This document shows positions 19,771 through 27,961 of a stretch of DNA of 64,000 bases, piece by piece. Position 1 is the first letter of the stretch, and each line of letters begins with the position of its first letter. The translations under genes and the position numbers were made by a program. The stretch comes from Buttiauxella agrestis ATCC 33320 (GTDB lineage: Bacteria; Pseudomonadota; Gammaproteobacteria; Enterobacterales; Enterobacteriaceae): the NCBI GenBank assembly GCA_024169445.1, contig JALKFA010000001.1:4836001-4900000 (forward strand). The letters are read 5' to 3'. A model generated the notes under the pieces. That model made no database searches. It was not told the origin of the DNA and saw only the letters and a list, made by a program, of their open reading frames with translations.

Positions 19771-19897
19771 AATCCCCTTCATCTTTCAAGTTACAGGTGT
19801 GTTGGCTGCTCTCACTCACCCGAATCACTTAGTTTACTAAGCACATCGGGGTTCCTTCGCTTGCCGCCTGCCTGCAACTTGAAATATTTTGGGGATT
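19771..19897. repeat. ERIC element (diverged) between iscR and iscS
   Basis: 127 bp, the standard ERIC length, bounded by the inverted ends AATCCCC and GGGGATT. Core blocks such as GTTGGCTGC, TCACTCACCC and CTTGCCGCC read as the reverse complement of the neighbouring ERIC copy. The central part (AATCACTTAGTTTACTAAGC) is diverged from the usual CAGTCACTTACTT. It lies 31 nt upstream of the iscS ATG. Between this copy and the next is an 8-bp stem, TTGTCATT/AATGACAA (19896-19919). Confidence 0.85.
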
Positions 19898-19944
19898 GTC
19901 ATTCTTTAAAAAATGACAAAGATTCTAAAATTCTTTTTTATCTT

Positions 19945-20068
19945 TACCCTAAATAGTTCGTGTTGCAGCAAGGCGGCAAACTTGAGAGTCCCCAGGAGCT
20001 TACATCAAGTAAGTGACTGGGGTGAACAAGTGCGGCCAACACAGTTGCAACCCGAAATATGATGGGTA
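19945..20068. repeat. ERIC element abutting iscR
   Basis: About 124 bp, from TACCCTAAATAGTTCG to TATGATGGGTA. It holds the diagnostic ERIC blocks CCCAGGAGCTTACAT and AAGTAAGTGACTGGGGTGA, the sequences on which ERIC-PCR primers are based. It ends 2 nt from the iscR stop codon, so it is transcribed within the isc mRNA. It is in the opposite orientation to the copy at 19771. Confidence 0.92.
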
Positions 20069-20070
20069 AA

Positions 20071-20559
20071 TTAGGCGCGCAGTTTGACGTCGATTGCGTC
20101 TTGAGAGCGCGTACTGCGATGGTTTTCATTATGCTGACGGCCAGAGACGTCCAGCACTTCCTGGTTATTCACCAGCTCACCCAAGGTGATGTTATTCAGA
20201 AAACCGGTCAGACGGTCACTCAGATCGCGCCACAGTGCGTGAGTCAGGCACTTATCGCCGCCCTGACAACCACCTTTGCCCGCGCAACGCGTAGCATCTA
20301 CAGATTCATCGACGGCACTAATCACTTCGCCGACTGCAATGCTGTTTGCTTCTTTACCCAGCAGATAACCGCCGCCTGGACCACGTACGCTGGCAACCAG
20401 GCCATTTTTACGCAGACGGGAGAATAACTGCTCCAGGTAGGAGAGAGAGATTCCCTGACGTTCAGAAATATCAGCCAACGGTACCGGGCCTGATTCGGAG
20501 TTCAACGCAACGTCAAGCATTGCGGTCACGGCATAACGTCCTTTCGATGTCAGTCTCAT
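20071..20559 (-). CDS. iscR: Fe-S-responsive transcriptional regulator IscR
   Basis: A 162-residue Rrf2-family regulator with a winged helix-turn-helix ([19 protein letters not shown]) and the [2Fe-2S] ligands Cys92, Cys98 and Cys104 within [18 protein letters not shown], where the last residue is the His ligand. Cluster-loaded IscR represses its own operon at type 1 sites; both forms control type 2 sites such as suf. Two type 1-like operators lie directly upstream. It is the first gene of the isc operon and is cotranscribed with iscS in E. coli. Confidence 0.98.
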   Translation of the reverse strand: MRLTSKGRYAVTAMLDVALNSESGPVPLADISERQGISLSYLEQLFSRLRKNGLVASVRGPGGGYLLGKEANSIAVGEVISAVDESVDATRCAGKGGCQGGDKCLTHALWRDLSDRLTGFLNNITLGELVNNQEVLDVSGRQHNENHRSTRSQDAIDVKLRA

Positions 20560-20640
20560 GTCTTACATAACCTCAAATCGCCCCTCGAACCGGGGGTTTT
20601 TTATAAATGTGATTGTCACATAGCAGGTCGCAAGTCTGAC

Positions 20641-20690
20641 ATTCCCGAGTAAATTGGTCAACTATTTAACCTAGTAATTTACTCAAGTAT
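20641..20690 (-). promoter_or_regulatory. Tandem type 1 IscR operators of the isc promoter
   Basis: Minus strand, two adjacent 25-bp sites. The proximal one (20641-20665) begins ATAGTTGACC and ends TACTCGGGAAT; the distal one (20666-20690) begins ATACTTGAGT and ends TTACTAGGTTAA. Both fit the published type 1 pattern ATASYYGACT-RWWW-YAGTCRRSTAT with a few mismatches. The distal site reaches the last base of the trmJ stop codon. Expected role: autorepression by [2Fe-2S]-IscR. Confidence 0.8.
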
Positions 20691-21430
20691 TATTTGCCGT
20701 GTTTTTTCTCGTTATCAATAGAAGAAAGCATGCCGCGCAGGATGTTAAGTTCTTGAATTTCCGGGCGTGCACGAGTATACAGGCGGCGCAACTTACTCAT
20801 AATCTGGCCTGGATGTGTTGCGCGAATAAAGCCAGTTTTCAGCAATACTTGTTCCAGGTGACCGTAAAAACGCTCGAGATCGTCAACCGCCGGGTACCGT
20901 GTTTCGTCTTCAACAACGACCGCTTCTTTGCCTTCTTCTTGAGTCGCAAGCCAGGCGATACGAATTTCATAAGCCAGGATCTGCACCGCCATCGCCAGGT
21001 TCAGCGAGCTATATTCCGGGTTTGCCTGAATCGCCACGTGGTAGTGGCATTTCTGCAATTCGTCATTGGTTAAGCCTACACGCTCGCGGCCAAAAACAAT
21101 GGCGACTGGCGCATGTTGCGCTTCAGAAATACTCTTTAAACCACATTCGCGTGGATCGAGCATCGGCCACGGCAATGTACGCGAACGCGCACTGGTGCCA
21201 ACCACCAGACTACAGCCTGCCAACGCTTCATCAAGGGTATCGACAATTTTAGCTTCACCGATAACATCACTGGCACCCGCAGCAAGCGCAATAGCTTGAG
21301 AGTCAGGTTTAACCAGCGGATTGACCAGCCAAAGATTGGTCAGCCCCATGGTTTTCATCGCACGGGCTACAGAGCCCATGTTGCCGGTATGGGAGGTTTC
21401 AACCAGCACTATACGTACGTTTTGCAGCAT
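20690..21430 (-). CDS. trmJ: tRNA (cytidine/uridine-2'-O)-methyltransferase TrmJ
   Basis: A 246-residue SPOUT-fold methyltransferase that methylates position 32 of certain tRNAs with S-adenosylmethionine. Motifs: the N-terminal [20 protein letters not shown], then [14 protein letters not shown] and [15 protein letters not shown], which form the trefoil-knot SAM site. The C-terminal extension with [12 protein letters not shown] is as in E. coli. The stop abuts the distal IscR operator of the isc promoter, and suhB is divergent upstream. Confidence 0.97.
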   Translation of the reverse strand: MLQNVRIVLVETSHTGNMGSVARAMKTMGLTNLWLVNPLVKPDSQAIALAAGASDVIGEAKIVDTLDEALAGCSLVVGTSARSRTLPWPMLDPRECGLKSISEAQHAPVAIVFGRERVGLTNDELQKCHYHVAIQANPEYSSLNLAMAVQILAYEIRIAWLATQEEGKEAVVVEDETRYPAVDDLERFYGHLEQVLLKTGFIRATHPGQIMSKLRRLYTRARPEIQELNILRGMLSSIDNEKKHGK

Positions 21431-21479
21431 TATTGACTCATAGCCTGAAAAGATTATCGCGATATCCTATCATAACCCT

Positions 21480-21534
21480 GGGACATATTCCGAACGCTCT
21501 GCTATACTCCGCCGCGTTTTCCCGTTCTTTAACA
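21480..21534 (+). promoter_or_regulatory. suhB promoter and boxA-like leader
   Basis: A -10 TATACT (21503-21508), extended by TGC, stands 17 bp from a -35 GGGACA (21480-21485; four of six consensus bases). In the leader, CGTTCTTTAACA (21523-21534) matches the rRNA boxA TGCTCTTTAACA in most positions and lies just before the purine-rich ribosome site GAGAGAGA. In E. coli, NusB/NusE binding to a boxA here represses suhB, so the same feedback is likely. Confidence 0.75.
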
Positions 21535-21549
21535 TCCAGAGAGAGACCG

Positions 21550-22353
21550 ATGCATCCGATGCTCACCATCGCCGTGCGCGCTGCGCGCAAGGCGGGCAAT
21601 TTAATTGCCAAGAACTACGAAACCCCTGACGCTGTAGAAGCGAGCCAGAAAGGCAGCAACGATTTTGTGACTAACGTAGATAAAGAGGCCGAGCGCCTGA
21701 TTATCGAAATTATCCGCAAATCCTACCCGCAACACACCATTATCGCTGAAGAATCAGGCGAACTGGCGGGTACCGAGCAGGATGTGCAATGGGTTATCGA
21801 TCCTCTGGATGGCACTTCAAACTTCATCAAACGTTTGCCACACTTCTCTGTTTCTATTGCTGTTCGTGTTAAAGGCCGCACCGAAGTTGCTGTGGTTTAT
21901 GACCCAATGCGTAATGAGCTGTTCACAGCCGTTCGCGGTCAAGGCGCACAGCTGAACGGTTACCGTCTGCGCGGCAGCAATGCACGCGATCTTGACGGCA
22001 CTATTCTGGCAACCGGCTTCCCATTCAAACTGAAGCAACACGCCACTCCATATATCAACATCGTTGCCAAACTGTTCACGCAGTGTGCTGACTTCCGTCG
22101 TACCGGTTCTGCTGCACTGGATCTGGCATACGTTGCGGCTGGCCGCGTTGATGGTTTCTTCGAGATTGGCCTGAAGCCGTGGGATTTCGCAGCAGGTGAA
22201 CTGATTGCTCGCGAATCTGGTAGCCTGGTATGTGATTTCACCGGCGGCCATAACCACCTGACCAGCGGCAACATCGTTGCAGGTAATCCACGTGTTGTTA
22301 AAGCCATGCTGGCAACAATGCGTGATGAATTGAGCGAAGCGCTGAAGCGTTAA
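21550..22353 (+). CDS. suhB: Inositol-1-monophosphatase / Nus complex factor SuhB
   Basis: A 267-residue lithium-sensitive phosphatase-fold protein. Metal-binding motifs are present: EESGE (about residue 65), WVIDPLDGTSNF and the C-terminal WDFAAGELI. In E. coli SuhB also joins the Nus antitermination complex that supports rRNA synthesis and folding. The ATG at 21550 (MHPMLTIAVRAARKAG) is chosen by homology and by the GAGAGAGA ribosome site; the open frame reaches 21433 but that includes the promoter. A GC-rich repeat follows 9 nt after the stop. Confidence 0.97.
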   Translation: MHPMLTIAVRAARKAGNLIAKNYETPDAVEASQKGSNDFVTNVDKEAERLIIEIIRKSYPQHTIIAEESGELAGTEQDVQWVIDPLDGTSNFIKRLPHFSVSIAVRVKGRTEVAVVYDPMRNELFTAVRGQGAQLNGYRLRGSNARDLDGTILATGFPFKLKQHATPYINIVAKLFTQCADFRRTGSAALDLAYVAAGRVDGFFEIGLKPWDFAAGELIARESGSLVCDFTGGHNHLTSGNIVAGNPRVVKAMLATMRDELSEALKR

Positions 22354-22362
22354 TCTTTAAAG

Positions 22363-22472
22363 CCCTCACCCTAACCCTCTCCCCCAGGAGAGGGGACTGT
22401 TCGGTTTCCCCCTTCGGGGAGGAGAATGTCCGGTTTTCCCCCTCGCCCTCAGGGAGAGGGCCGGGGTGAGGG
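22363..22472. repeat. GC-rich intergenic palindromic repeat, copy 2
   Basis: 110 bp between the convergent suhB and zevB-like genes, from CCCTCACCCTAACCCTCTCC to GGGCCGGGGTGAGGG. The interior has an extra partial arm (CCCCCTTCGGGGAGGAG), so this copy is longer than the others. It begins 9 nt after the suhB stop and ends 16 nt from the other gene's stop. Confidence 0.85.
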
Positions 22473-22488
22473 TTGTTTTAATCAAGGA

Positions 22489-23472
22489 CTAAAACGGTCG
22501 TATCCCGCGCATTACCGGTTGAGCACTCAGCCACATCACCGCCGCCGCTAAAACTAAAATCCCACCGCCCGCTAACGCCAGTGTCGCCCAGGCTACTTGT
22601 CGCCATAAAATCGGGGCTTTGTTACCACTCACTCGCACCGCAAGCTGACGGAAACCGTGTACCAGAAACGCCAGCCCAGAAATCGTAATTGATGTCCCGG
22701 CAGCCATCGTCAATGCCGACAACATTCCCCAGCTATACACGCCAATGACTTTACTAAACAGCAGCACCATGATGGCACCGGAACACGGGCGCATCCCCAT
22801 CGACAGCACAATCATCACGCGGGCACGCCAGTCCTCTCCTGCATCAAGCTGTTTTTCTGTCGGCAAATGCTGATGGCCACAACCACATTTTTCGTCGTGA
22901 ACATGATGCGGCGTGAACGAGGTAAAGCGCTTCGGTTTTCGCAAAACGCGGTGTAAATTTCGTAAGGCGCGACCACACAACATCAAGCCTAAAATCCCCA
23001 CCAGCAAATAACTGCTTTTCTCCAACCAGAAACTGCTCGTATGCAGTTCCCGTGATGGCAATTCCAGAATCCCCAGCACCACCGTTACCAACGCAATAGC
23101 CACGCCTCCCTGCATTAAGGCAGCGGCAAAAGTCAGTTTCAGGCTGCTTTTCAAACGCGAAGGATGGGTGGCAAGCCAAGTGGCGATCACCACTTTGCCA
23201 TGCCCCGGCCCTAACGCGTGCAGCACACCGTAAACCAGGCTAAACGACAGTAATGACCAACCCGCTCGCTCCGGGTTTTCGGCAACCTCACGCAAAAGTG
23301 CGCTCATTTGTTGGTTAATTGCTTTCTGCCAAATTGCACTATTAAGGATAATTTGCGGCCAGTAGTGCCACAGGCTGTACAGCCCAACCGCACAGACAAG
23401 CAGGAAAAGAGCCAGCGGCCACAGTTGTATCCAGCGGCGTGAAGAGGTTCGAGCTGAAGGAATTACTGACAT
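22489..23472 (-). CDS. NicO-family metal transporter (ZevB/RcnA-like)
   Basis: A 327-residue membrane protein with about six to seven hydrophobic segments. It carries the NicO family signature HALGPGHGKVVIATWL near residue 85 and a second motif GMRPCSGAIMVLL. A metal-binding cytoplasmic loop rich in His and Cys (HHVHDEKCGCGHQH) lies between. The family moves nickel, cobalt or other divalent metals. Its ORF overlaps the upstream DUF1007 gene by 10 nt, the same pairing as zevA-zevB, which is needed for zinc acquisition in Haemophilus influenzae. The metal and direction of transport here cannot be read from sequence. In E. coli this position holds yfhR instead. Confidence 0.85.
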   Translation of the reverse strand: MSVIPSARTSSRRWIQLWPLALFLLVCAVGLYSLWHYWPQIILNSAIWQKAINQQMSALLREVAENPERAGWSLLSFSLVYGVLHALGPGHGKVVIATWLATHPSRLKSSLKLTFAAALMQGGVAIALVTVVLGILELPSRELHTSSFWLEKSSYLLVGILGLMLCGRALRNLHRVLRKPKRFTSFTPHHVHDEKCGCGHQHLPTEKQLDAGEDWRARVMIVLSMGMRPCSGAIMVLLFSKVIGVYSWGMLSALTMAAGTSITISGLAFLVHGFRQLAVRVSGNKAPILWRQVAWATLALAGGGILVLAAAVMWLSAQPVMRGIRPF

Positions 23473-24110
23473 TGCAACGTAACCTGTTGAGCAAATTGTT
23501 TACCGAGTTCCATATCTTCTGGTGGCGCATCGGCTTTATCTAACGACAAGGCAAACGCCTGCATATCTTCAGTCGGTTGCGGTGTTTTGACCGAGATTTT
23601 GCAAAGTGCGGCTAATGTTTTCGGCACTTTGGCATCTTCAGGACGGTCGTAACTCATATCGACAAAATAGCTCGGGTCGAAGGTCGCGAATTGGTATGTT
23701 TGCCCTTTTAACGGCTGCGGATGTGCCAGCGGTAAAACAAAGGTTAACACTGCCTGATGCCCTACCCGTGCCAGCCCGTACTCGGGTGGTAAATTGTTAA
23801 ACGTCACTTTTTGGCCGTTGTGCCAGAATTCAGTGAAGTAATGTTGCCCTAAAACATTGGCCATCACTTCGGCGGCGAGCTTCTTCCAGACCGGTGAATC
23901 AGGCTTTGCGTCACCGGCGTCATACAGTAGATCTGCTGAAGTAATTTCATCCATTGTCCACTGCATTTTCAGACCCGTTAGCTGGTCATCTTTGGTTATA
24001 ACCGTGGTCACAAGCGTAATAAAGCTGTGCGGATGGGCCAATGCTAACGGGCTAAAAAGCGCCGTACCTAAGGCAAAAAGAACAACTCTGTTACACATTT
24101 TCCTGCTCAT
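23463..24110 (-). CDS. Periplasmic DUF1007 protein (ZevA-like)
   Basis: A 215-residue protein with a cleavable signal peptide (hydrophobic stretch VVLFALGTALFSPLALA) and a mature N-terminus starting HPHSFITL, the His-Pro-His typical of the DUF1007 family and a plausible metal ligand. The ATG at 24110 follows GAGAGAA; a start at 24098 (MCNRVV) is also possible. It precedes and overlaps the NicO-family transporter, so the two likely act as one metal-handling system, with this protein on the periplasmic side. Confidence 0.82.
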   Translation of the reverse strand: MSRKMCNRVVLFALGTALFSPLALAHPHSFITLVTTVITKDDQLTGLKMQWTMDEITSADLLYDAGDAKPDSPVWKKLAAEVMANVLGQHYFTEFWHNGQKVTFNNLPPEYGLARVGHQAVLTFVLPLAHPQPLKGQTYQFATFDPSYFVDMSYDRPEDAKVPKTLAALCKISVKTPQPTEDMQAFALSLDKADAPPEDMELGKQFAQQVTLQCQ

Positions 24111-24236
24111 TATTCTCTCAAGCTTAAAATTCTGTGAGCCAGTCAAAATTCCGTAATTAAAAAGCTCAAATGTGACTCTGTGCGATAAAAGCTTTAGCTA
24201 CGCTTAGCATTAATCAACTTTGACTTGGTAATGCGG

Positions 24237-25517
24237 ATGATGACACTGCTCTCCTCTCCACCATCTGTACTCTCCAGTCCGCAGCGTCGCTGCCACCTAC
24301 TTTTGTTGCTTTACTTACCGGGATACACCGTGACTCCAGAGATCCTCGCCAGACTCAACGGGGTTGATGGGACTAAAGCCCTGCAAGATATAGCCGACAC
24401 GGGGGATGAAATCCAGCGCTATCACCGGCTGAGGCTTATCACACAACAGGATGGTAGCTACCGGATTGAGGGTACGCCTTTAGACCGTCGTCTGTGCTTA
24501 CTGCACTGGTTACGCCGTGCGCTACGATTAAGCCCACACTTTGTGCAACAACATTTTACCCCAGCGCTCAAAATCCAGCTTAAACAACAAGGGATTTTGA
24601 CCGCGCTATACGATGAAAAGAATCTCCAGGCACTGATTGGTCTGTGCTCACGACGCTTGCAACGTCAATTTGATAGTCGTGATGTGCAGTTTTTAACGCT
24701 ATTTTTGCAGTACTGCCTGCATCAGCATCATGCGGGGATAACGCCTGAATTCACCGAGCAACAACGGATATGGACGCAAATGCGCCCGGAGTATCTGGCC
24801 GCGCTTGAAATTGCCCGCCACTGGAAGCGCCGGGTGATGCAATCGGCCAATGAAAACGAGCAGCTATTCCTGGCGTTGTTATTCCAGTTACTGCGCACCC
24901 CCGATCCGATTCGCGATAACCATCAGCAAGACTTACGCCTGCGTACCGCAATTTGCGGGATGATTACGCGTTTTCGTGAGCAGGGGGGAATGTCGTTTAG
25001 TGATGAACAAGGCCTGAGCGACCAGTTGTATATTCATCTTGCTCAGGCACTGGATCGCTGCCAGTACGGTATCGGCATCGATAACAGCCTGCCTGAAGAA
25101 ATTACTCGTTTATATCCGCGGCTAATGCGCACCACGCGAGAAGTGTTCCGCGACTTTGAAGCGCATTTTGAAATGCGTTTTTCTGACGAAGAAGTCGGTC
25201 TGGTGGCGGTGATTTTTGGGGCGTGGTTAATGCAGGAAAGTGACTTACATGAGAAGCAGGTTTTACTGCTGACCGGCAACAATATGGAACTTGAGCAGAA
25301 TATTGAACAGCAGCTTCGCGAATTGACCTTGCTGCCGCTCAATATTAAACATCTGACCATTCACAGCTATCAGAAAGAGGGAGCGCCGAAAGAAGTGGTG
25401 CTGGTGATTACGCCTTATTCCACTTCGTTACCGCTCTTTTCCCCGCCGCTGATTCACGTCACGCTGCCGCTGGGCGAACACCAGCAGCAGCAGATCCGTA
25501 AGATTATTGAGTGTTAA
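24237..25517 (+). CDS. csiE: Stationary-phase-inducible protein CsiE
   Basis: About 426 residues, homologous to E. coli CsiE, whose expression rises in stationary phase under RpoS and cAMP-CRP control. It has PRD-like regulatory domains, including ARLYPRLMRTTR-type text (TRLYPRLMRTTREVF) and EEVGLVAVIFGAWLMQ, and lacks a recognised enzymatic site. The function is unknown. The start is set at the first of two ATGs by alignment with MMPTLAPPSV; ATG 24231 or TTG 24225 are in frame, and no strong ribosome site decides. The 3' end overlaps that of hcaT by 14 nt (convergent). Confidence 0.88.
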   Translation: MMTLLSSPPSVLSSPQRRCHLLLLLYLPGYTVTPEILARLNGVDGTKALQDIADTGDEIQRYHRLRLITQQDGSYRIEGTPLDRRLCLLHWLRRALRLSPHFVQQHFTPALKIQLKQQGILTALYDEKNLQALIGLCSRRLQRQFDSRDVQFLTLFLQYCLHQHHAGITPEFTEQQRIWTQMRPEYLAALEIARHWKRRVMQSANENEQLFLALLFQLLRTPDPIRDNHQQDLRLRTAICGMITRFREQGGMSFSDEQGLSDQLYIHLAQALDRCQYGIGIDNSLPEEITRLYPRLMRTTREVFRDFEAHFEMRFSDEEVGLVAVIFGAWLMQESDLHEKQVLLLTGNNMELEQNIEQQLRELTLLPLNIKHLTIHSYQKEGAPKEVVLVITPYSTSLPLFSPPLIHVTLPLGEHQQQQIRKIIEC

Positions 25518-26655
25518 CACAATACGCGATGGGGCGCGGTCGTATGAATAGTGCAGGTACGGCCACCAGCGCCATAATCCAGAATACATCGCCCTGCATG
25601 TGCTGATAAAGGTAGCCGGAGAACATCGTCATAATCGCGATACCCCCGCCCATCGCCACGGCAGAATAGACCGCCTGCAAACGGATAACTTCGTTGCCTT
25701 CACGCGCGGAGATATAACGCATCGCCGCCAAATGGCAGACGGTGAAACTGCCACAGTGCAGGATTTGCGCGGCAATCAGCCACGGCAACTCGGTCGTGTA
25801 CGCCATCAGGCTCCAGCGTAGAATCCCGGTAATCCCCGAAAGCAGCAGTAAATCGCGCGCGCTCCAGTTGCGGAACAACTTTTTGCTGAGTGCGAAAACT
25901 ACAATTTCTGCCACGACCCCCAGCGACCATAAATAGCCAACCACCGAGGCGGAATATCCCGCGCCTTGCCAGTAAATTGCACTGAACCCGTAATATGCCG
26001 CGTGCGCACCTTGTAATAACGTCACGCAGGCAAGGAAGCGCCAGGAACCGAGCACCAGTTTCTTCCACGCAGGCCAACCCGCGCCTTCGCTATGGCGGGT
26101 TTCACCTTGCGGCATCACTGATGGGCGCAGCAGCATGCCGACAAGCATCGACGCGACACCAATACTCAGCAGTACAAGAATCGCCTGATAGCTAAACACG
26201 CTCACCAGTTTGCCGGTCATCGCCGAACCAATCACAAATGCCAGCGAGCCCCACAAGCGCACGCGCCCGTAATCCATGGTGATTTGTCGCTGCCAGGTTC
26301 CAGCAAGCGCATCGGTAAGCGGCACCAGCGGTGAGAAAAACAGGTTAAAGCCGACCATCACCACCAGCAGCCAGGTGGCGGTTTGCCCAAACCAGAAAGC
26401 CACGGCAAATAGCAGTGTCAGTAAGGCAAGAAGACGCAGGGCAAAAACCAGCCGGGAAGGATCGGTCACACGAGGTGCCAACAGCAAACTGCCGAGGAAA
26501 CGGGCGATTAAACCTGCCCCAAGCAACAAACCGATAGTTTCTGGAGGCAGACCGACTCCGGCAAGCCAGACACTCCAGAATGGCAGGAAAATCCCGTAAC
26601 TAAAGAAGTAGGTAAAATAACTGAGCGCCAGCCAGCGCGTTGAATGCAAAACCAT
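25504..26655 (-). CDS. hcaT: MFS transporter HcaT (putative 3-phenylpropionate permease)
   Basis: A 383-residue, 12-segment major-facilitator protein of the PPP family, aligned end to end with E. coli HcaT (MVLHSTRWLALSYFTYFF...). Conserved blocks: GLLLGAGLIARFLGSLL, NLFFSPLVPLTDALA and LQGAHAAYYGFSAIYW. It has been proposed to import 3-phenylpropionate, though the hca catabolic genes are not in this window, which leaves its physiological substrate open. The start at 26655 has a strong GGGAGGG ribosome site; the longer frame to 26709 is not supported. Confidence 0.93.
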   Translation of the reverse strand: MVLHSTRWLALSYFTYFFSYGIFLPFWSVWLAGVGLPPETIGLLLGAGLIARFLGSLLLAPRVTDPSRLVFALRLLALLTLLFAVAFWFGQTATWLLVVMVGFNLFFSPLVPLTDALAGTWQRQITMDYGRVRLWGSLAFVIGSAMTGKLVSVFSYQAILVLLSIGVASMLVGMLLRPSVMPQGETRHSEGAGWPAWKKLVLGSWRFLACVTLLQGAHAAYYGFSAIYWQGAGYSASVVGYLWSLGVVAEIVVFALSKKLFRNWSARDLLLLSGITGILRWSLMAYTTELPWLIAAQILHCGSFTVCHLAAMRYISAREGNEVIRLQAVYSAVAMGGGIAIMTMFSGYLYQHMQGDVFWIMALVAVPALFIRPRPIAYCVNTQ

Positions 26656-26871
26656 GATCCCTCCCGTTTTGGACGGCGTTAGTGTCGCCGAGCACCGACA
26701 GGCTTGCAAGCAATCATTAACAGACTAATAACACACATGAACTATATTGTTATGATCTATGTATCGGATTTAACTGTGTAATTTATTTTTGGATGAAACG
26801 CCTAACTCTAACGGCCACTCATTCCATTAAAATCACGCACCGTAAATTCGAATCAAAAGTTCATTGTATTC

Positions 26872-27960
26872 ATGTCTAACACTACCCTTTTCAGGGGCTT
26901 AATCCTGACTTTGTCGATGCTCACGTTACCGGCTACTGCCGCTGAGCCATCCTCTGCTGAAGCCAAAAAAGAGACGCCATCGCCGTGGTTGTTTGTTCCG
27001 CTATTCAGCTCCAGCCCAAAACTCGATACTGCCGCGGGTGGGATGGTGGCCTATATGCACCGCTTCGATGAAAAATCGCGCCCTTCGATGTTCGGGGTGT
27101 CAGCCAAATACACCACTTCGCAATCACTGATTGCCAACGCCTTTGCCAAAACGTCGTTTGGTGAAGATCACCACCGTATTCTGGGTGGCATGATGGTCGG
27201 TGATATTAACAACGACTACGAAAACTATTTGGGATCCGGCCAGCCGCTAAGTACCAACGACAACTACAGTTTCGCTTTTTTGCGCTACCTGTATCGTGTC
27301 GAGGGCGACTGGTTCATCGGTGCGCAAGGTGCCTATTCCAACTATGAGTTGCAAGGGCAAGATCCTTCGTCGAGCGAAATCCTCGATGAAATGGGGCTGG
27401 TCGGTTACAAGTCCGGCGGTGTGGGTGCGGTCATCATGCACGACTCCCGCGACAGCGATTTTAAAGCCACCAAAGGCTGGTATCTCAACGTTAATAACAT
27501 GGCGTATCGGGAAGCGTTGGGCGGCGAACAAGACTTTGATATCTGGCGCGTCGATTACCGTGGTTACTGGCAACACGGCGATGGCAACGTCTTTGCCGTG
27601 CGCAGCCGCCACCAGTTTTCCAACGATGCGCCAGCTGGCGCCTATTCCCCGGTTTATATTCGTGGTTACACGCCCGGTGAATACCTCGCTCAGCACATGT
27701 CTTCCATCGAGATTGAAGAGCGTTACAAACTGGCAGAACGCTGGACCGCAACGGTATTTGCCGGTGCCGCCTGTCTTTATGGCGACTCCACCAACGGTGA
27801 GCAACTCAACTGTGGCGACAGTGAAAACCTGTACCCGGCGTGGGGCGCAGGCGTCCAGTATTTGCTTAAACCCGAAGCGGGGATTGTCGTCAATCTCGAG
27901 TACGCGATGGGTAAAGATGACAACCAGGGCATCTATTTAAAAATGGGCTACAGCTTCTGA
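26872..27960 (+). CDS. Omp85-type outer-membrane barrel protein without POTRA domains
   Basis: A 362-residue protein: signal peptide ending LPATA/AEPS, then a short PSPWLFVPLFSSSPK linker and a beta barrel ending in the aromatic GYSF typical of outer-membrane proteins. It belongs to the bacterial surface antigen (D15) family. YIRGYTPGEY resembles the RGY/F loop conserved in Omp85 barrels. There are no POTRA repeats, unlike BamA or TamA, so it is unlikely to be a standard insertase. The two Cys near residues 303 and 315 could form a loop disulfide. The cargo and role are unknown. The ATG at 26872 has only a weak ribosome site. The gene stands alone and converges on yphB with 1 nt between stops. 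Confidence 0.8.
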   Translation: MSNTTLFRGLILTLSMLTLPATAAEPSSAEAKKETPSPWLFVPLFSSSPKLDTAAGGMVAYMHRFDEKSRPSMFGVSAKYTTSQSLIANAFAKTSFGEDHHRILGGMMVGDINNDYENYLGSGQPLSTNDNYSFAFLRYLYRVEGDWFIGAQGAYSNYELQGQDPSSSEILDEMGLVGYKSGGVGAVIMHDSRDSDFKATKGWYLNVNNMAYREALGGEQDFDIWRVDYRGYWQHGDGNVFAVRSRHQFSNDAPAGAYSPVYIRGYTPGEYLAQHMSSIEIEERYKLAERWTATVFAGAACLYGDSTNGEQLNCGDSENLYPAWGAGVQYLLKPEAGIVVNLEYAMGKDDNQGIYLKMGYSF

Positions 27961-27961
27961 T

